From: Nannobrachium achirus
Taxonomy: Eukaryota > Chordata > Actinopteri > Myctophiformes > Myctophidae
Direction: 5' to 3'
Length of the DNA: 64,000 bases
NCBI GenBank assembly: GCA_963921795.1
Contig: OY997641.1
Span: 52,491,716-52,555,715, forward strand
Both the position numbers and the translations under genes were made by a program. Position 1 is the stretch's first letter; each line of letters begins with the position of its first letter. The notes beneath the pieces were generated by a model that saw nothing but the letters and a program-made list of their open reading frames with translations, was not told the origin of the DNA and made no database searches. This document shows positions 23,612 to 34,880 of the stretch, piece after piece.

Positions 23612-23830
23612 CTAACATGGCATATGGAGGGCAGGTGATATACAGTAGCCTACATTCAACCCTAGATGTTCAGAGAGGAATGGGTGGATCTCACAGAGGA
23701 TCTTTATCATGATTGAACTTGCAGCAGATCCTTTGTTCCTCACTGCATCCATGACAAAACGGGCCTTGTCGTCTTTCACCTGCATTGCTTTGGCCTCTTC
23801 CGGCTCAGATTCCTTTAATGGGATATTAAA
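23612..23830 (-). CDS. CARD-like exon with its own stop; possible alternative tail
   Basis: The frame has the second half of a fish CARD: KDDKARFVMDAVRNKGSAAS then SIMIKILCEIHPFLSEHLGL, then TAG. This corresponds to helices 4-6 (family pattern KAR.LID.VR.KG..ASS..I..LCE.DP.LSE.L). The pyrimidine-rich acceptor TTCTTTTTTAAG opens in phase 0, which matches the phase-0 donor of 36230-36330 and not the 49-bp exon. It could therefore be an alternative last exon used instead of the death domain. The first CARD helices are not seen. A MITE (23851-24041) sits directly upstream and may have separated them, leaving a remnant. Confidence 0.55.
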   Translation of the reverse strand, partial: FNIPLKESEPEEAKAMQVKDDKARFVMDAVRNKGSAASSIMIKILCEIHPFLSEHLGLNVGYCISPALHMPC

Positions 23831-23850
23831 CTTAAAAAAGAAAACCATCT

Positions 23851-24041
23851 GGTGACTCAGACTACCCTCCTAATACGTGAGCAGGCCGTCCTTTTTTCAA
23901 TAACGTTTTTCATGTATTTTTTAAAGAATTCTTTGGGAAACTGGAAAAGATGAAATACAATACAAAATATTAAAAATAAATGAAAAACATTATTGAAAAA
24001 ACACGGCCTGCTCACGTATTAGGAGGGTAGTCTGAGTCACC
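23851..24041. mobile_element. Foldback MITE beside the CARD exon
   Basis: Long near-perfect inverted arms: GGTGACTCAGACTACCCTCC, then TAATACGTGAGCAGGCCGT, and the reverse complement at the far end. The interior is AT-rich. It lies 20 bp upstream of the CARD exon on the minus strand. Confidence 0.8.
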
Positions 24042-24313
24042 AGAAAAAATAATGGGTGTTTTAATGAATCTATCATGGTTAAAATGGAGTTTGAAGTTAC
24101 AATGGGTGTGTATGGGGAGAGGCCCTGGGCCTGGAGGGCCTGGTAACATTTACATCAAATATCTAAATATTGAATCAAACTAATTAAAATCTGTCCAGCA
24201 TGTTCATAAAAGCCTGATTAACCGATAAAATGACGATAACATTTTTGAAAGTGAAATATCCTTCTCATCAAAACGTTCATCAAGTATAATTTTGAGATTG
24301 TCTTGTGAAATAC

Positions 24314-24362
24314 CTTTGATGGAGCTGCTCGGCACAGAACCCAATCTCTCTTCTGGACGACT
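24314..24362 (-). CDS. 49-bp linker exon
   Basis: CATCACTTACAG acceptor and ATCAAAG|GTATTT donor. Phase 0 in, phase 1 out, and it reads SRPEERLGSVPSSSIK. The phases join the upstream exon 36230-36330 to the death-domain part. Ser/Pro-rich linker without a domain. Confidence 0.5.
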
Positions 24363-24403
24363 CTGTAAGTGATGAAAATAGAAAACAGAACTCTGTAAGA
24401 ATT

Positions 24404-25053
24404 AGGGCTGTCTTTGACTCAGGATTTTTTAAGTCGAATCGAGTCGAGGGGTTCATTCCGACACGTCGACGAATCGTTTTATACTTTGTGTAAAAAAAAT
24501 AAGAATAAAAAAAATCAAGTGTTGCTTTAAACCACGTCAACGTAATACATTAAGATGAATTGAATACACAGTGTTTTTGGTGTTTTCAGTGTTATCGGTG
24601 CGCAAGCACAACACCGAGTGCGTTATCTGCACAGCAGTGTACACCGCTAACACCGTTAAAACAAATAAAACCTCTCCGCTATTCAGCTCTGCCCTGTCGG
24701 CAAGACTCCTCGACTCAAACAATTGGCGTCGATTCCCGGGGCTTAAAACGTAAGAATCATCAACATTTTTGATGAATCTACTCGATGTCTCCAGTGTGGC
24801 TACAGTTGGTAAACATAAAAGTACTGTATGACTCTTTCAGTGTATCAGGGTCTGTATGAATAATGCATGAGACAAGTGTCCTTGTGCTTGAGTTAATCAC
24901 TGTTGTTCATTTAGGTTTTAACTAGACTGTCTAGTGCTGTGCCACCCACTTTCAGTTTTTTCCAGTGATTACGCTAGAGCACCATTTCCCACACACAGAT
25001 CTAACTATATCTATATATATAATAAAATCTCGCAACACGACTTGAAGCAATGT
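24404..25053. other. Intron with decayed repeat
   Basis: Starting near TTAGGGCTGTCTTTGACTCA at 24403, a hAT-like left end leads into words related to 6760-6800 (AGTCGACT, AATCGAGTCGA). The right end is unclear. The (GTTG)TGTGCAGATCT target of the L1 begins at 25054. Confidence 0.35.
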
Positions 25054-25617
25054 GTTGTGTGCAGATCTTTTTTTTTTAACAATATATTTATTGAGTTTTC
25101 AAACATATTTTTTACAAACATAAAACAAAAACAAAAACAATCCCATAACAAAACCACAACACAATATAAAAGAAAAACAATAACAACACAATTACAAAAA
25201 TAACAATAATAACCATTTACATATTTACTTTTGACATACAGAGCACATATACCAACAACACCCAGATTCCCATGCCACAAGGCCGGGTAAGTGACTGCAG
25301 AGGGAAAACGTCTACCCTACTCCCGGTTCGTCCATCAAATGCGAAAGATCGTTGCCCTTGACATAGTGAATAAAATTCCCCCATATTTTCTCAAATAACT
25401 CTTGTTTGTTTTTGAGAGTGTATGTGATTCTTTCTAAGGAAGGCACAAAGATAGTTCCCTAAACCACTGAGCGATGCTAGGTTTCCCTGTCTTTTTCCAT
25501 GAAAGGGCGATAACCCTTTTGGCTTGTAGGAACCCAAGGTCCAGAAATTGTATCTCGCAATTTTTTATCTTATGGCCAATCGGGTAAAGGCCTAATAGGA
25601 AGAGTTTTGGGTCTAAC

Positions 25618-26681
25618 TCAATAAAGTAGTAACCGTTGTAACTCCTTTCTAACCTCCTCCCAAAACTCCTTTATTTTGGGACATGTCCACAAACAATGCA
25701 ACAGAGTGCCTTTATCATCGTTACATCTGATACAAGTGTCTGGGATATTAGGATTAAATTTGTTTCTTTTTTCTGGTGTGATGTACACCCTCATCAGCCA
25801 ATTATATTGCAGCAATTTTAAACGAGTATTACTAGTCTGTGCTTGAGCCTCCTCACAGGCTGTGTTAAACTCATCCATTGTTAGTTCCCCTTGTAAATCC
25901 GAGTTTCAGGCATTAAATCTAGATTCAGATGTTTAGGGCGAGAAGTCCACCAGGAGAGTATAAAATCCAGATATGATGCCCCGTTCAAAAGGATTCATAA
26001 TGAGAGCTCTTTCTATTATCGACAGAGGAGGGATCGTCAGAGACTGTGCTTGTTTAACCCTTATAAAGTCCCTGAGTTGGAAACATTTAAACAGGTGTGT
26101 TCTAGGAATATTAAATTTGGCCATAAGTTCTTCAAATGAAAACAGAATCTTATTTTTACCAAAAACATCTTTTAGTTGTTTAATTCCTTTTCCAGCCCAA
26201 AGCTTAAAACCTCCATCCGCCCTACCCGGGACGAATGCCTCATTCCCCCAAATCGGACTAAAGCGAGAAATGGGGATGATATCGCACAAATATTTCCGAA
26301 CATCCTGCCATACCTTGATCATGTTTTTAACAATGGGATTGGTTGTAGCTTTTTTAAGTTTACTTAATGAGTTAGAGTAGAGATAATTGGGCATCGAGAT
26401 CTTTAAGGAACCTGATTCAATGTGCCTCCACTTAGGAGACCCCTCCTCTGTATAATAGAACATTATAGTTCTCAGCTGTGCTGCCCAGTAGTACCACAGC
26501 ATATTGGGGCATTTTAGACCTCCTCTATCATAGGGCAAATATAGTAGGGAAAGCCGGAGTCTGGGGCGACGATTATTCCAAATAAAATTTCGAAACAACT
26601 TTTCCATTTTAGGGAAGAAACCAACAGGAGGAGGCAGGGGGATATTTTGAAATAGGTACAGCAGCTTAGGGAGTGTATTCA
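25618..26681 (-). pseudogene. L1 ORF2, C-terminal part
   Basis: From NTLPKLLYLFQNIPLPPPVG through FRNFIWNNRRPRLRLSLLYL, the conserved stretch after the L1 reverse transcriptase, to the Cys-rich end (CIRCNDDKGTLLHCLWTCPK). One frame break lies near 25880-25935. The Nimb-like LINE separates this from the upstream ORF2 part. Confidence 0.8.
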
Positions 26682-28488
26682 ATTCAATTCAAAGGAGCTT
26701 TATTGGCATGAGAAAACATACGTTTACATTGCCAAAGCAAGTATCACAAATACAATAAAAAACAGTTGAAAATGGGGAACATATATACAGTTGGAGGGGG
26801 TACAGCATTGAGTAAACAGAGCTATGTCGCATTGTGACATTTTATATATATACAGGGTACAAATAGCAGCATTATTCTTTCTCAAAATGCATTTAAAGGT
26901 ATCAGCTCTGTTTCATACTGTATGTGCAGTAGGTCTAGATGTCAATCCATGGTTTATAGTCCTTAGGGTGGTTGTGTTTCTAGCCTTCTTTTGTCACAAC
27001 AGTTCACAAATCTTGCTGCTGTGTTTGCGCATTGTTGTATTTCTCCCAGTAGATACGGGTGTGTGTAATCTGTGGGAAGTATGCGTCTCTAATGTCTTGG
27101 TATAGTGGGCAGGTGGTTAGAAAGTGTAGCTCTGTTTCTACCACATTTTGTGTGCAGTGGGTACATAGCCTGTCTTCCCTTGGGAGTGGGGTCTGTCTGT
27201 GCCGGCCTTTCTCTATTGCAAGGCTGTGTTCGCTGAGTCTGTACCTAGTCAAGGCTTTCCTAAGTTTTGGGTCTTTTACTGTGCTCAGATATTCTGCTAA
27301 CGTATATTCTCTTTTTAGTGCCAGATAGCATTCCATTTTGCTTTGGCTTTGGGTTGTCTCTTTCCAGTATGTTAGGTAGCTTTCTTTTTGTTTTCTTATA
27401 ATCTGGTTTGGTCCAGAGTGTTTTCCGTTTGGTAGTTGGGCTTCTGTTTGTGCACAGAGTCCCTGGGCCAGCTGACTGAGGGGGCAACCCTGTAGGTTTT
27501 CACTATGGTTGAGGGCTATGTTATGGAGCGTGTCTGGGTTGCTTTCTTTTAGGTGATTATAGAATTTAAGTGCTCTCTTTTTTACTTTTATAATGAGTGG
27601 GTATCGTCCTAATTCTGCCCTGCAAGCATTGTTTGTTGTTTTCTGTTGGGTGTGGAGTATAGATTTGCAGAGTTCTGCATGCAGAGTCTCAGTTTGGTGT
27701 TTGTCCCATTTTTCAAATTCTTGGTTGGCAAGGGGACCCCAGATCTCGCAGCCATAGAGGGAGATGGGTTCTATAACGGAGTCTAGTATCTTTAGCCAGA
27801 TTTGTATTGGGATATCTAGCTTAACGTTCCTTTTGATGGCGTAGAAAGCCCTTCTCGCCTTTTCTCTCAGGTCGTTTGCAGCTTTGTTGAAGTTTCCTGT
27901 GCTACTGATGTTTAAGCCCAGGTATGTATAGTTTTTTGTGTGTTCTAGTGCTGTGGTATTTAGAAAGAATTGTTGGTTTAGGCGGTTTTGTCTTTTTTGG
28001 AATACCATGATTTTTGTCTTGGCTAGATTTACTGTCAGGGCCCACTTATGTGAGAATTTGTGCAGGAGGTCGAGTTGCTGCTGTAATCCTTCTTTGGTGG
28101 GAGACAGTAGCACCAGATCATCTGCGAATAGTAGACATTTGACTTCTGTGTCTGCTAGAGGGATGCATGGTGTTGTTGACTGTTCTAGTGTTTTTGCCAA
28201 TTCGTTGATGTATATGTTAAAGAGGGTTGGACTCAGGCTGCATCCCTGTCTAACTCCTCTGCTTTGATGAAAGAAGTCTGTATGTTGTTTCCCAATCCTA
28301 ACAGCACAGGTGTTGTTTGTGTACATTGATTTTATGATGTCATAGGTTTTTCCCCCAATGCCACTTTCTAGCAGTTTGTACAGTAGGCCCTCGTGCCAAA
28401 TTGAGTCAAATGCTTTTTTGAAGTCGACAAAACAGGAGAAAATTTCACTTTTGTTTTTGTTTATTTGGTTGTCGTTTATTTGGTTGTC
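26682..28488 (-). mobile_element. Nimb-like (I/Jockey-group) LINE, 5' truncated
   Basis: Inserted in L1 ORF2 with GTATTCA at both borders (26675-26681, 28489-28495). Its 3' end is the (GAATT)-type tail after GCCAATAAAGCTCCTTTGAA. A 440-codon frame (27004-28326) has the reverse transcriptase core GVRQGCSLSPTLFNIYINEL, catalytic FADDLVLLSP, and a C-terminal zinc-binding CTHCTQ...LHFLTTC stretch. The frame is open, but the endonuclease and the first RT blocks are missing through 5' truncation. Confidence 0.8.
27004..28326 (-). pseudogene. Reverse transcriptase fragment of the Nimb-like LINE
   Basis: Holds the RQGCSLSP and FADD motifs, the thumb region (NLAKTKIMVFQKRQNRLNQQ) and a C-terminal CX2C...H...C knuckle. 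The family protein is normally over 1000 residues with an N-terminal endonuclease, absent here. The intact frame of the remaining part points to a young insertion. Confidence 0.8.
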
Positions 28489-30897
28489 GTATTCATTTTG
28501 AGTATATTAATTCTACCAATTAGTGAGATTGAGAGGTCTGACCACCCACTAATTGCTTCAGAAATTGATACAGTAATTGGGTTGTAATTATGGCTTACAA
28601 TATCCTCTAGTTTAGGGACAATTTGAATACCCAAGTAAGTAAATTGCTCCACCGTTTTGAAATGACGTGTATAGATTGGAGGGTTATCCCTTTCTTCCTG
28701 GTTAAGCAACATTATGGATGATTTGGAGTTATTAACTTTGTAACCAGATATCACTCCAATTTTCTTGATCAACTCCAGTAGAGCTGGTAACGAATGTTCC
28801 AGATTTTTTAGAAAAAGAATCACGTCATCAGCGTAAAGAGCGATTCTATGGTCAAGCCCCCCCATATCAATACCTTTAATAACATCACTCCCCCTCACAG
28901 CTTTAGCAAAGGGTTCAATTGCGATTAAAAATAAGAGGGGACAGTGGGCAACCCTGTCTACAACCCCTACCTATACGTATCTGTTTTGATACGATATTGT
29001 TAGTAATAACTTCTGCGTAAGGTTCGTTGTACATAAGTTTAACCCATTTGGCAAAGTTCTCCCCAAGACCGAAACGCTCCAAAAGGTCAAACAAGTAGGG
29101 CCATTCGACCCTATCAAAAGCCTTCTCGCCATCAAGCGTCAATAAGGCTGTATCTGGCGCCCCCTTCTGGTCATGCAAAATATTTAGAACCCTTCTCACA
29201 TTATGGAATCCCTGTCTTCCAATCATGAAACCGTTTTGTTCATCCATTATTATCCTAGGTAATAACACCTCCAGACGTTTAGCCATGACTTTACATAATA
29301 TGTTCAAGTCTGAGTTTAACAGGCTGATAGGTCTCATATTTTCACATCTGTCATTTGGTTTTCCAGGTTTAGGAAGGAGAGTGATCAGGGCCCCTCTCAA
29401 GGAAGGTGGAAGTATCCCATTTTCAAAGGATTCAGAGAACATCGCCAAAAGGGGATCACTTAGTTTGGAGACAAATTTTTTGTATAAATCAATAGGCAGG
29501 CCGTCCGGCCCCGCTGCCTCGGATATTTCTTCTAAGGTTACACTTGCCCCCAGTTGTGTGCTATCTTCCTCTGATACTTTAGGTAAAGTAAGATCATCCA
29601 AAAAGGTATCGGGTTGTACATTATCTTGTTTCAGCTCAGAACTGTATAACTTTTTGTAGTATTCCCTAAATGCTTCATTTATGGCAACCGGGTCTGTCTC
29701 TGTCTCCCCCCTGCTATTTTTCAATGTAGTAATAGATCTTTCAGTTTGCAACTTTTTAATGCGCCATGCCAGTACCTTGCCAGATTTTTCACCTTGATCA
29801 AATATAGCTTGTTTAAGTTTTAGCAAATTCGCAGATGCCTTGGAGGCTGACATTTCGTTATATTGTGATCTCAATAACAGCAATTCTTGATGTATTTTGG
29901 GGCACTTATTTTTAAAGTAAGCAGCCTCCAAATCTCTTATTTTCGACTGAATCAGTACTCGTTTTTGGCTGGCCTTTTTGGATTTAGAGCTTGTAAAATG
30001 TATTATTTGTCCCCTTATAAACGCCTTAAACGCTTCCCATTTGGTACTGGCTGACGTTTCGTTAGTGTTTACTGCAAAATACAAATCAATTTGTTTATCT
30101 AAGAAATCCATTAAGTCTGGATCTAGAAGCCATTTTTGCTGAAATTTCCATTTAGGGGGATCCCGCCTCAAGCCCGGATCCGCATACACCAGATTGTTGA
30201 TGGCATGGTCTGAGATCAAAATACTATCATAGGTGCACTCTTTAATTTTATATACCAAAGATGCAGAAACTAAAAAATAATCAATTCGACTGTAAGATTC
30301 ATGTGTTTTGGAAAAGCAGGAGTATATTGAGGTATCTGGGTTCTTCTCCCTCCAAATATCTCTCAAATTAAGTTCCTTAATAAAGTGGTGAATTGTTTCC
30401 CTGCTTTTAATGTGGGATTTGTCCGAATGAGACGATCTGTCCTTCTTAGGATCTAATGTGCAGTTCCAATCGCCAGCAATAATATATTGCCCATTAAGTG
30501 ATGCTAAAGTAGTAAATAAATTATTAAAGAAGTTGGGATCGTCTGTATTCGGCGCATAAATATTAACTAAGTTTAAACATTCTGAGAAAAGAGTGCCCTG
30601 GACTATCAAGTATCTGCCCAATTTATTTGCAATTACCTTTGTAACATTTAGAGGAATGGAACTGTGCACAAGAGTCATGACTCCCCTTGCTTGCGTATTA
30701 AAGGAAGCTGAAAAAACCTCCCCTCGCCATCTTCTCTTGATCTTTAAGTCCTCCTTCGTTTCTAAGTGTGTTTCTTGTAAAAATATTATTTTTGATTGTA
30801 GATCTTTTAGTCTTCCCATAACTTGTTTAACCTTTTTAAGCTTTTGCAACCCTCTACAGTTCCAAGATGTAAATTTAATTTCTATACGGTTGGCCAT
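28476..30897 (-). pseudogene. L1 ORF2, endonuclease and reverse transcriptase part
   Basis: Starts [20 protein letters not shown]. The apurinic-type endonuclease shows [19 protein letters not shown] and [11 protein letters not shown]. The reverse transcriptase has [41 protein letters not shown] and, after a frame shift near 28900-28915, YADDVILFLKN. The Nimb-like insertion interrupts it at 28488. Target-primed reverse transcription is the family's known activity, but this copy cannot make a whole protein. Confidence 0.85.
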
Positions 30898-31078
30898 GGC
30901 TGTTGACCCTGAGTGAATAAGTAATTAACATACATGAACTAAGTACTGTGCTCTAACAAACACATACATAATACATAAAAACATCAAATATTATCCCATG
31001 AAACACGTACCCCCAGGGGCCTGACAACCAGACCCCTAACCCCCCCCCCCCCCCTCCCCCCCTTTCCGTATACCTCGA

Positions 31079-31330
31079 TACATTCATTCATTCATTCATT
31101 CAACCTTTATTTAATTTCTCGAAAAGATCAATTGAGGGAGATCCTCATTTACAATGATGCCGAGAATTACAACAGAATTAATACAGAAATAAAGCAGTGT
31201 TGACACTGCCAAAGGCCGTTCCACTCCCATAGAGGAACGGTCGAACATAGCCATTCCTGTAACTACTCTAATCCTCCTTTAATTACCTATAAGAGCAATA
31301 TTACTTTTAACCAAATTGTCGATATCATGA
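31079..31330 (-). mobile_element. LINE 3' tail fragment
   Basis: On the minus strand it ends AAATAAAGGTTGAATGAATG with repeated GAAT units, the kind of short tail repeat seen on L2/CR1-type LINEs. Only the 3' UTR is present. Confidence 0.4.
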
Positions 31331-31903
31331 GCAACATGAATCTTAATACCACAAAATACAAAAATAAAAAATAAAAATAAATGTTTGTATATAGAACCCC
31401 TTCAGTTCTTCTTGTTTTGCTTTTTTTTTTTTTTCCATTTATTTGTTTTTTTTATTATTTATCAAAATGTTCAGTTTTTTAATTAATATATATATATTTC
31501 ACCCCCTAAATTATCATTAGCATTTTTTATCACTAGTGCCAATATTATTATGTTATTTTTGAGCGGTGCTAACCGCTCCTATAGACCGTTTTTTTACCAA
31601 AACTATGATGTCTCAAATGATGATGACATGAGTTCGCTAGACCAATGAAACACTTCGATATTGTTGATCTGTCCATGATGTCATAGTCACAGAGGCACTC
31701 GATTGGTTCACCCTGATTTAGAACGCGTTTAGGCCGCGTAAAATACGTCATAACGCGCTTAGGCCGCGTAAAATACGTCATAAAAAATTATTGAGCGGTG
31801 CTAACCTTGAATTTCAAAATTATATTAGATGAATATCACTTATAAGCGATAAAATAACCACACTTTTAGACAGACTGTGGAAAATCTTACAGGTTATAAA
31901 TGA

Positions 31904-32838
31904 TACACACTAAAAACTCATGGGTCATTTCTTGACCCAAATCATGGGTCATTTGTGTTAGGTCACATTTCTGGGTCATTTCTCAGAGCCACAACCCTTC
32001 CTTGAGTTATTGGGATATTATTTTGACCCAATTCCAGGGTTGTTCGAGTTAGGTAATATTTATCTGGGGGTGACCCGTTTTGGGGTTAGTGGTAACCCCT
32101 ATACTTGGGTCAGTTGTCTAGCTTTGGGCCAATCAGGGGACAGGCACCATAAACCTGTTTGCAAAGCATGCTGGGAAAAGCATTTTTCTAGGTTTCCAGA
32201 GACATTTTCTAAGCTGTTGGGAGCTAAAAATGCTAAATATGTCATATCCTTGTGTCTGTCTCGGCAAGCTGTCTGTCATATGTCTGAATTTGATTTGTCA
32301 ATATTTGAGCCTAAACCCTAACTGTAAGTGCTTGGCTGCTAGCTTAGGGTTGAGCTCCCTCCCCAACAGCTTGTCTGAAAGAGAAGAACTCATAGTAATT
32401 CTGAGATTATTTTTGTGTATCTTCTCTAAACTATTCTGACTATAGTATTATCAACATTGTTGCATAATATATTGTATGCACTTTTATGTTGATATTACCA
32501 ATCTTCGAACAAATCATCTGAGAAGAAACCCTGAAACATTTCTGATGTTATGTTAATGACAGATAATATTGACATTGTCATTCTAAAGACCATGCATATG
32601 TAGGTTGTATTCATTTAGCCCACTCAACCCCAAAACTTGGGTCATATTGACTACAATCTTGGGTCATTTTAAACAAATAATTTGGTTATTTATTTGACCC
32701 AATTTATGGGTCAATATTCATAACCAAATTTCTTGAGTTAAAATAACCAAACCTGGCATTGGTCCCTATTTGACCCGTGAGTTGGATCAAAAATGACCCA
32801 AGTTGAGTTGTTTTTGACCCAGCAGTTTTTAGAGTGTA
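31904..32838. mobile_element. TA-flanked MITE rich in GGGTCA words
   Basis: TA|CACACTAAAAACTCATGGG on the left and, reversed, TA|CACTCTAAAAACTGCTGGG on the right. The interior repeats TGACCCAA and GGGTCATTT words near both ends. TA flanks fit Tc1/mariner-type insertion. Within the L1. Confidence 0.65.
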
Positions 32839-32969
32839 GGCAGGTAATACAAGTTTAAAATACAAATGAACAGACTTTGAAAAACTAAAATATTCATCTT
32901 CTGGCCTCTTCTCGCCTCTCTGGAGGCCTCTCTGGAGGTAAATAAGGTCACTTATCATTACACTATGAC

Positions 32970-33613
32970 CATAGGCGATTTTAAGGGGTGTCCCAGGGTG
33001 CACTTGCACCCCCTGGCCACCAGGTGGCCATTTCTTTTTTTTTTTTTTTTTACTTTTTTTTTGGTAATGTAACTTTATTTTATAATTATTAAATAAAACA
33101 GTGATCGTGGTTTGTAAAATGTGCGCAAAAAGAGAGGAGGGGCAAGTATTTCTGTTAACTTGGCAGACTCGGCAGGCACTATGGGTGGTCTGTGAGATTA
33201 ACACCATATAGGCATTTTACAGATTGAGAAAGAACACAAAATTAAACTGCAGCAAATAATTGATCAGTATGCAAGTGCCAAAAACCGGAGGCTGCAGTTC
33301 ATTGTGTAATAAGGATGATTGCTTGATTGCTTGATGATTAACTTGATGTTTGGCTTTATATGTCCTGTGCTGCCTCTGCCTGCAAAATATAAGTAAATAA
33401 CTTTGCTCATGGTGTCTAGAAAAAGAAGCACCTGTTTTGCACTTTTCTTGTTTATATTGTGTTACATTTGGGTAAAAAATAAACTGCAGAAACCCGTTAA
33501 AACAACAGGACAAAACAGCTAAAAAACTATTTTTTGGCGCGCGCGTGCATGACGTAATAGAAATACTCGGTCTGTCTTGCACCCCCTGATAGAAGAGGCT
33601 AGAATCGCCTATG
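32970..33613. mobile_element. hAT-type element, 8-bp target duplication
   Basis: ACTATGAC flanks both sides (32962-32969, 33614-33621). The ends are CATAGGCGATTTTA and, reversed, CATAGGCGATTCTA. No transposase frame. It lies between the ORFs of the L1. Confidence 0.8.
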
Positions 33614-33621
33614 ACTATGAC

Positions 33622-34857
33622 ACTCTTACAAGCTACAATCCGTAGCTTGGTCAACTAACTGATGAGAAATGACAATAAAGACTTATATAGTCTGAGCAGA
33701 CCTCTAGACTGACATCATACACAACAAAAAGAATATTGCCATGCATGCCTATCAACACTGATTTGCGCAGGAATTAGTTTGCACCGCTCACTTCGCACAG
33801 GTGCGATTTTTAATAATGTATTAAATGCTCCCCTACTAATTACATTTGGCCTATATGGCCCCTTTACTATAAGCTGGCACCCAGCAAAATCTGGTTATCC
33901 GAGCTCCCAGTGCAGTGATCACCTCCATTACAATGGGGCCGGAAATGACGGCCGTATATAAACCGGAAGCGAAACAAGTATCACCGCGAAATGCTTCATG
34001 GGAAATGGGGTTCTGTATACTAGCAACGTGCAAACACATCGGCTAACCTTGTAGCTCTGAGGTCGCCGCAGCACAAACACCCTCCCCTCTATCCATCACC
34101 AACACAACAACACATACCCGTTCATCCATGAAGAGTCAGAAAAAACAACTCAACCATGATAGGCCGAGTCTATATACCAGCGGGACATATTCTAATCAAA
34201 CAATAACTAGAGTAACTAATAGTTAGAGAGTACAAATTAAATATACAGAGCCAGCGGTAGCTCTGCTATCATAGCAGCCACCGAGTGACCACGCTATCAA
34301 ATAAAAGTGGACCCGCTGTCACTTACCAGTTACCACTAAACATAAAATATAATTAAGAAAAGAAAGCTACGTTTAATCATGGTGCCCGTGGCTCTGAGCC
34401 GCGACGAGCGCAACCGCTCGCCCCGCCTCCAAGCCACGGTCCCGTATATACCAGTACATTCTAATACGAAAACAACAAGGAGATAATAATAAATAAAAAA
34501 AATAAAAAAAGCCCGACCAGACAGGAAAGAAAGTGTCACTGTAATAAACAAAATCAACCCTTTTCTACTAAATGTGTCTGTCATGTTCATCCTAGCCACT
34601 AATAAATGTAAAAAAAAGATATAAAGAAAAGAAAACAAATATATTCTTATAGCAAAGCAGAGCTTCAGTTCCTTTCTTCATTTACAAATGAATAAAAGAA
34701 AAAAATATACATGTATATATAATATACCAATAGAATAAGGAAAAATCAAGAGCATAGGACATTAGTCAGATTTGGTTAGGTTTTCAACAGTAAAAGGATA
34801 TGAGCGAAAGTTAGTCCAGTAGACTGTCGTGAAACATAGTCTTTAATAGTTGTATAG
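33622..34857. other. Unassigned sequence inside the L1 span
   Basis: Between the hAT insertion and L1 ORF1. Contains two related blocks (about 34160-34200 and 34440-34480) sharing TATATACCAG and CATTCTAAT. It could be L1 inter-ORF sequence or another decayed insertion. No coding sign. Confidence 0.3.
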
Positions 34858-34880
34858 CTAGCATGGCTTAGTTAGCAAGG

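Noticed and set aside
25973-30916. Plus-strand open frames across the L1 and Nimb-like regions
   Set aside because: They mirror the real reverse-transcriptase and endonuclease frames on the minus strand and show no domain.
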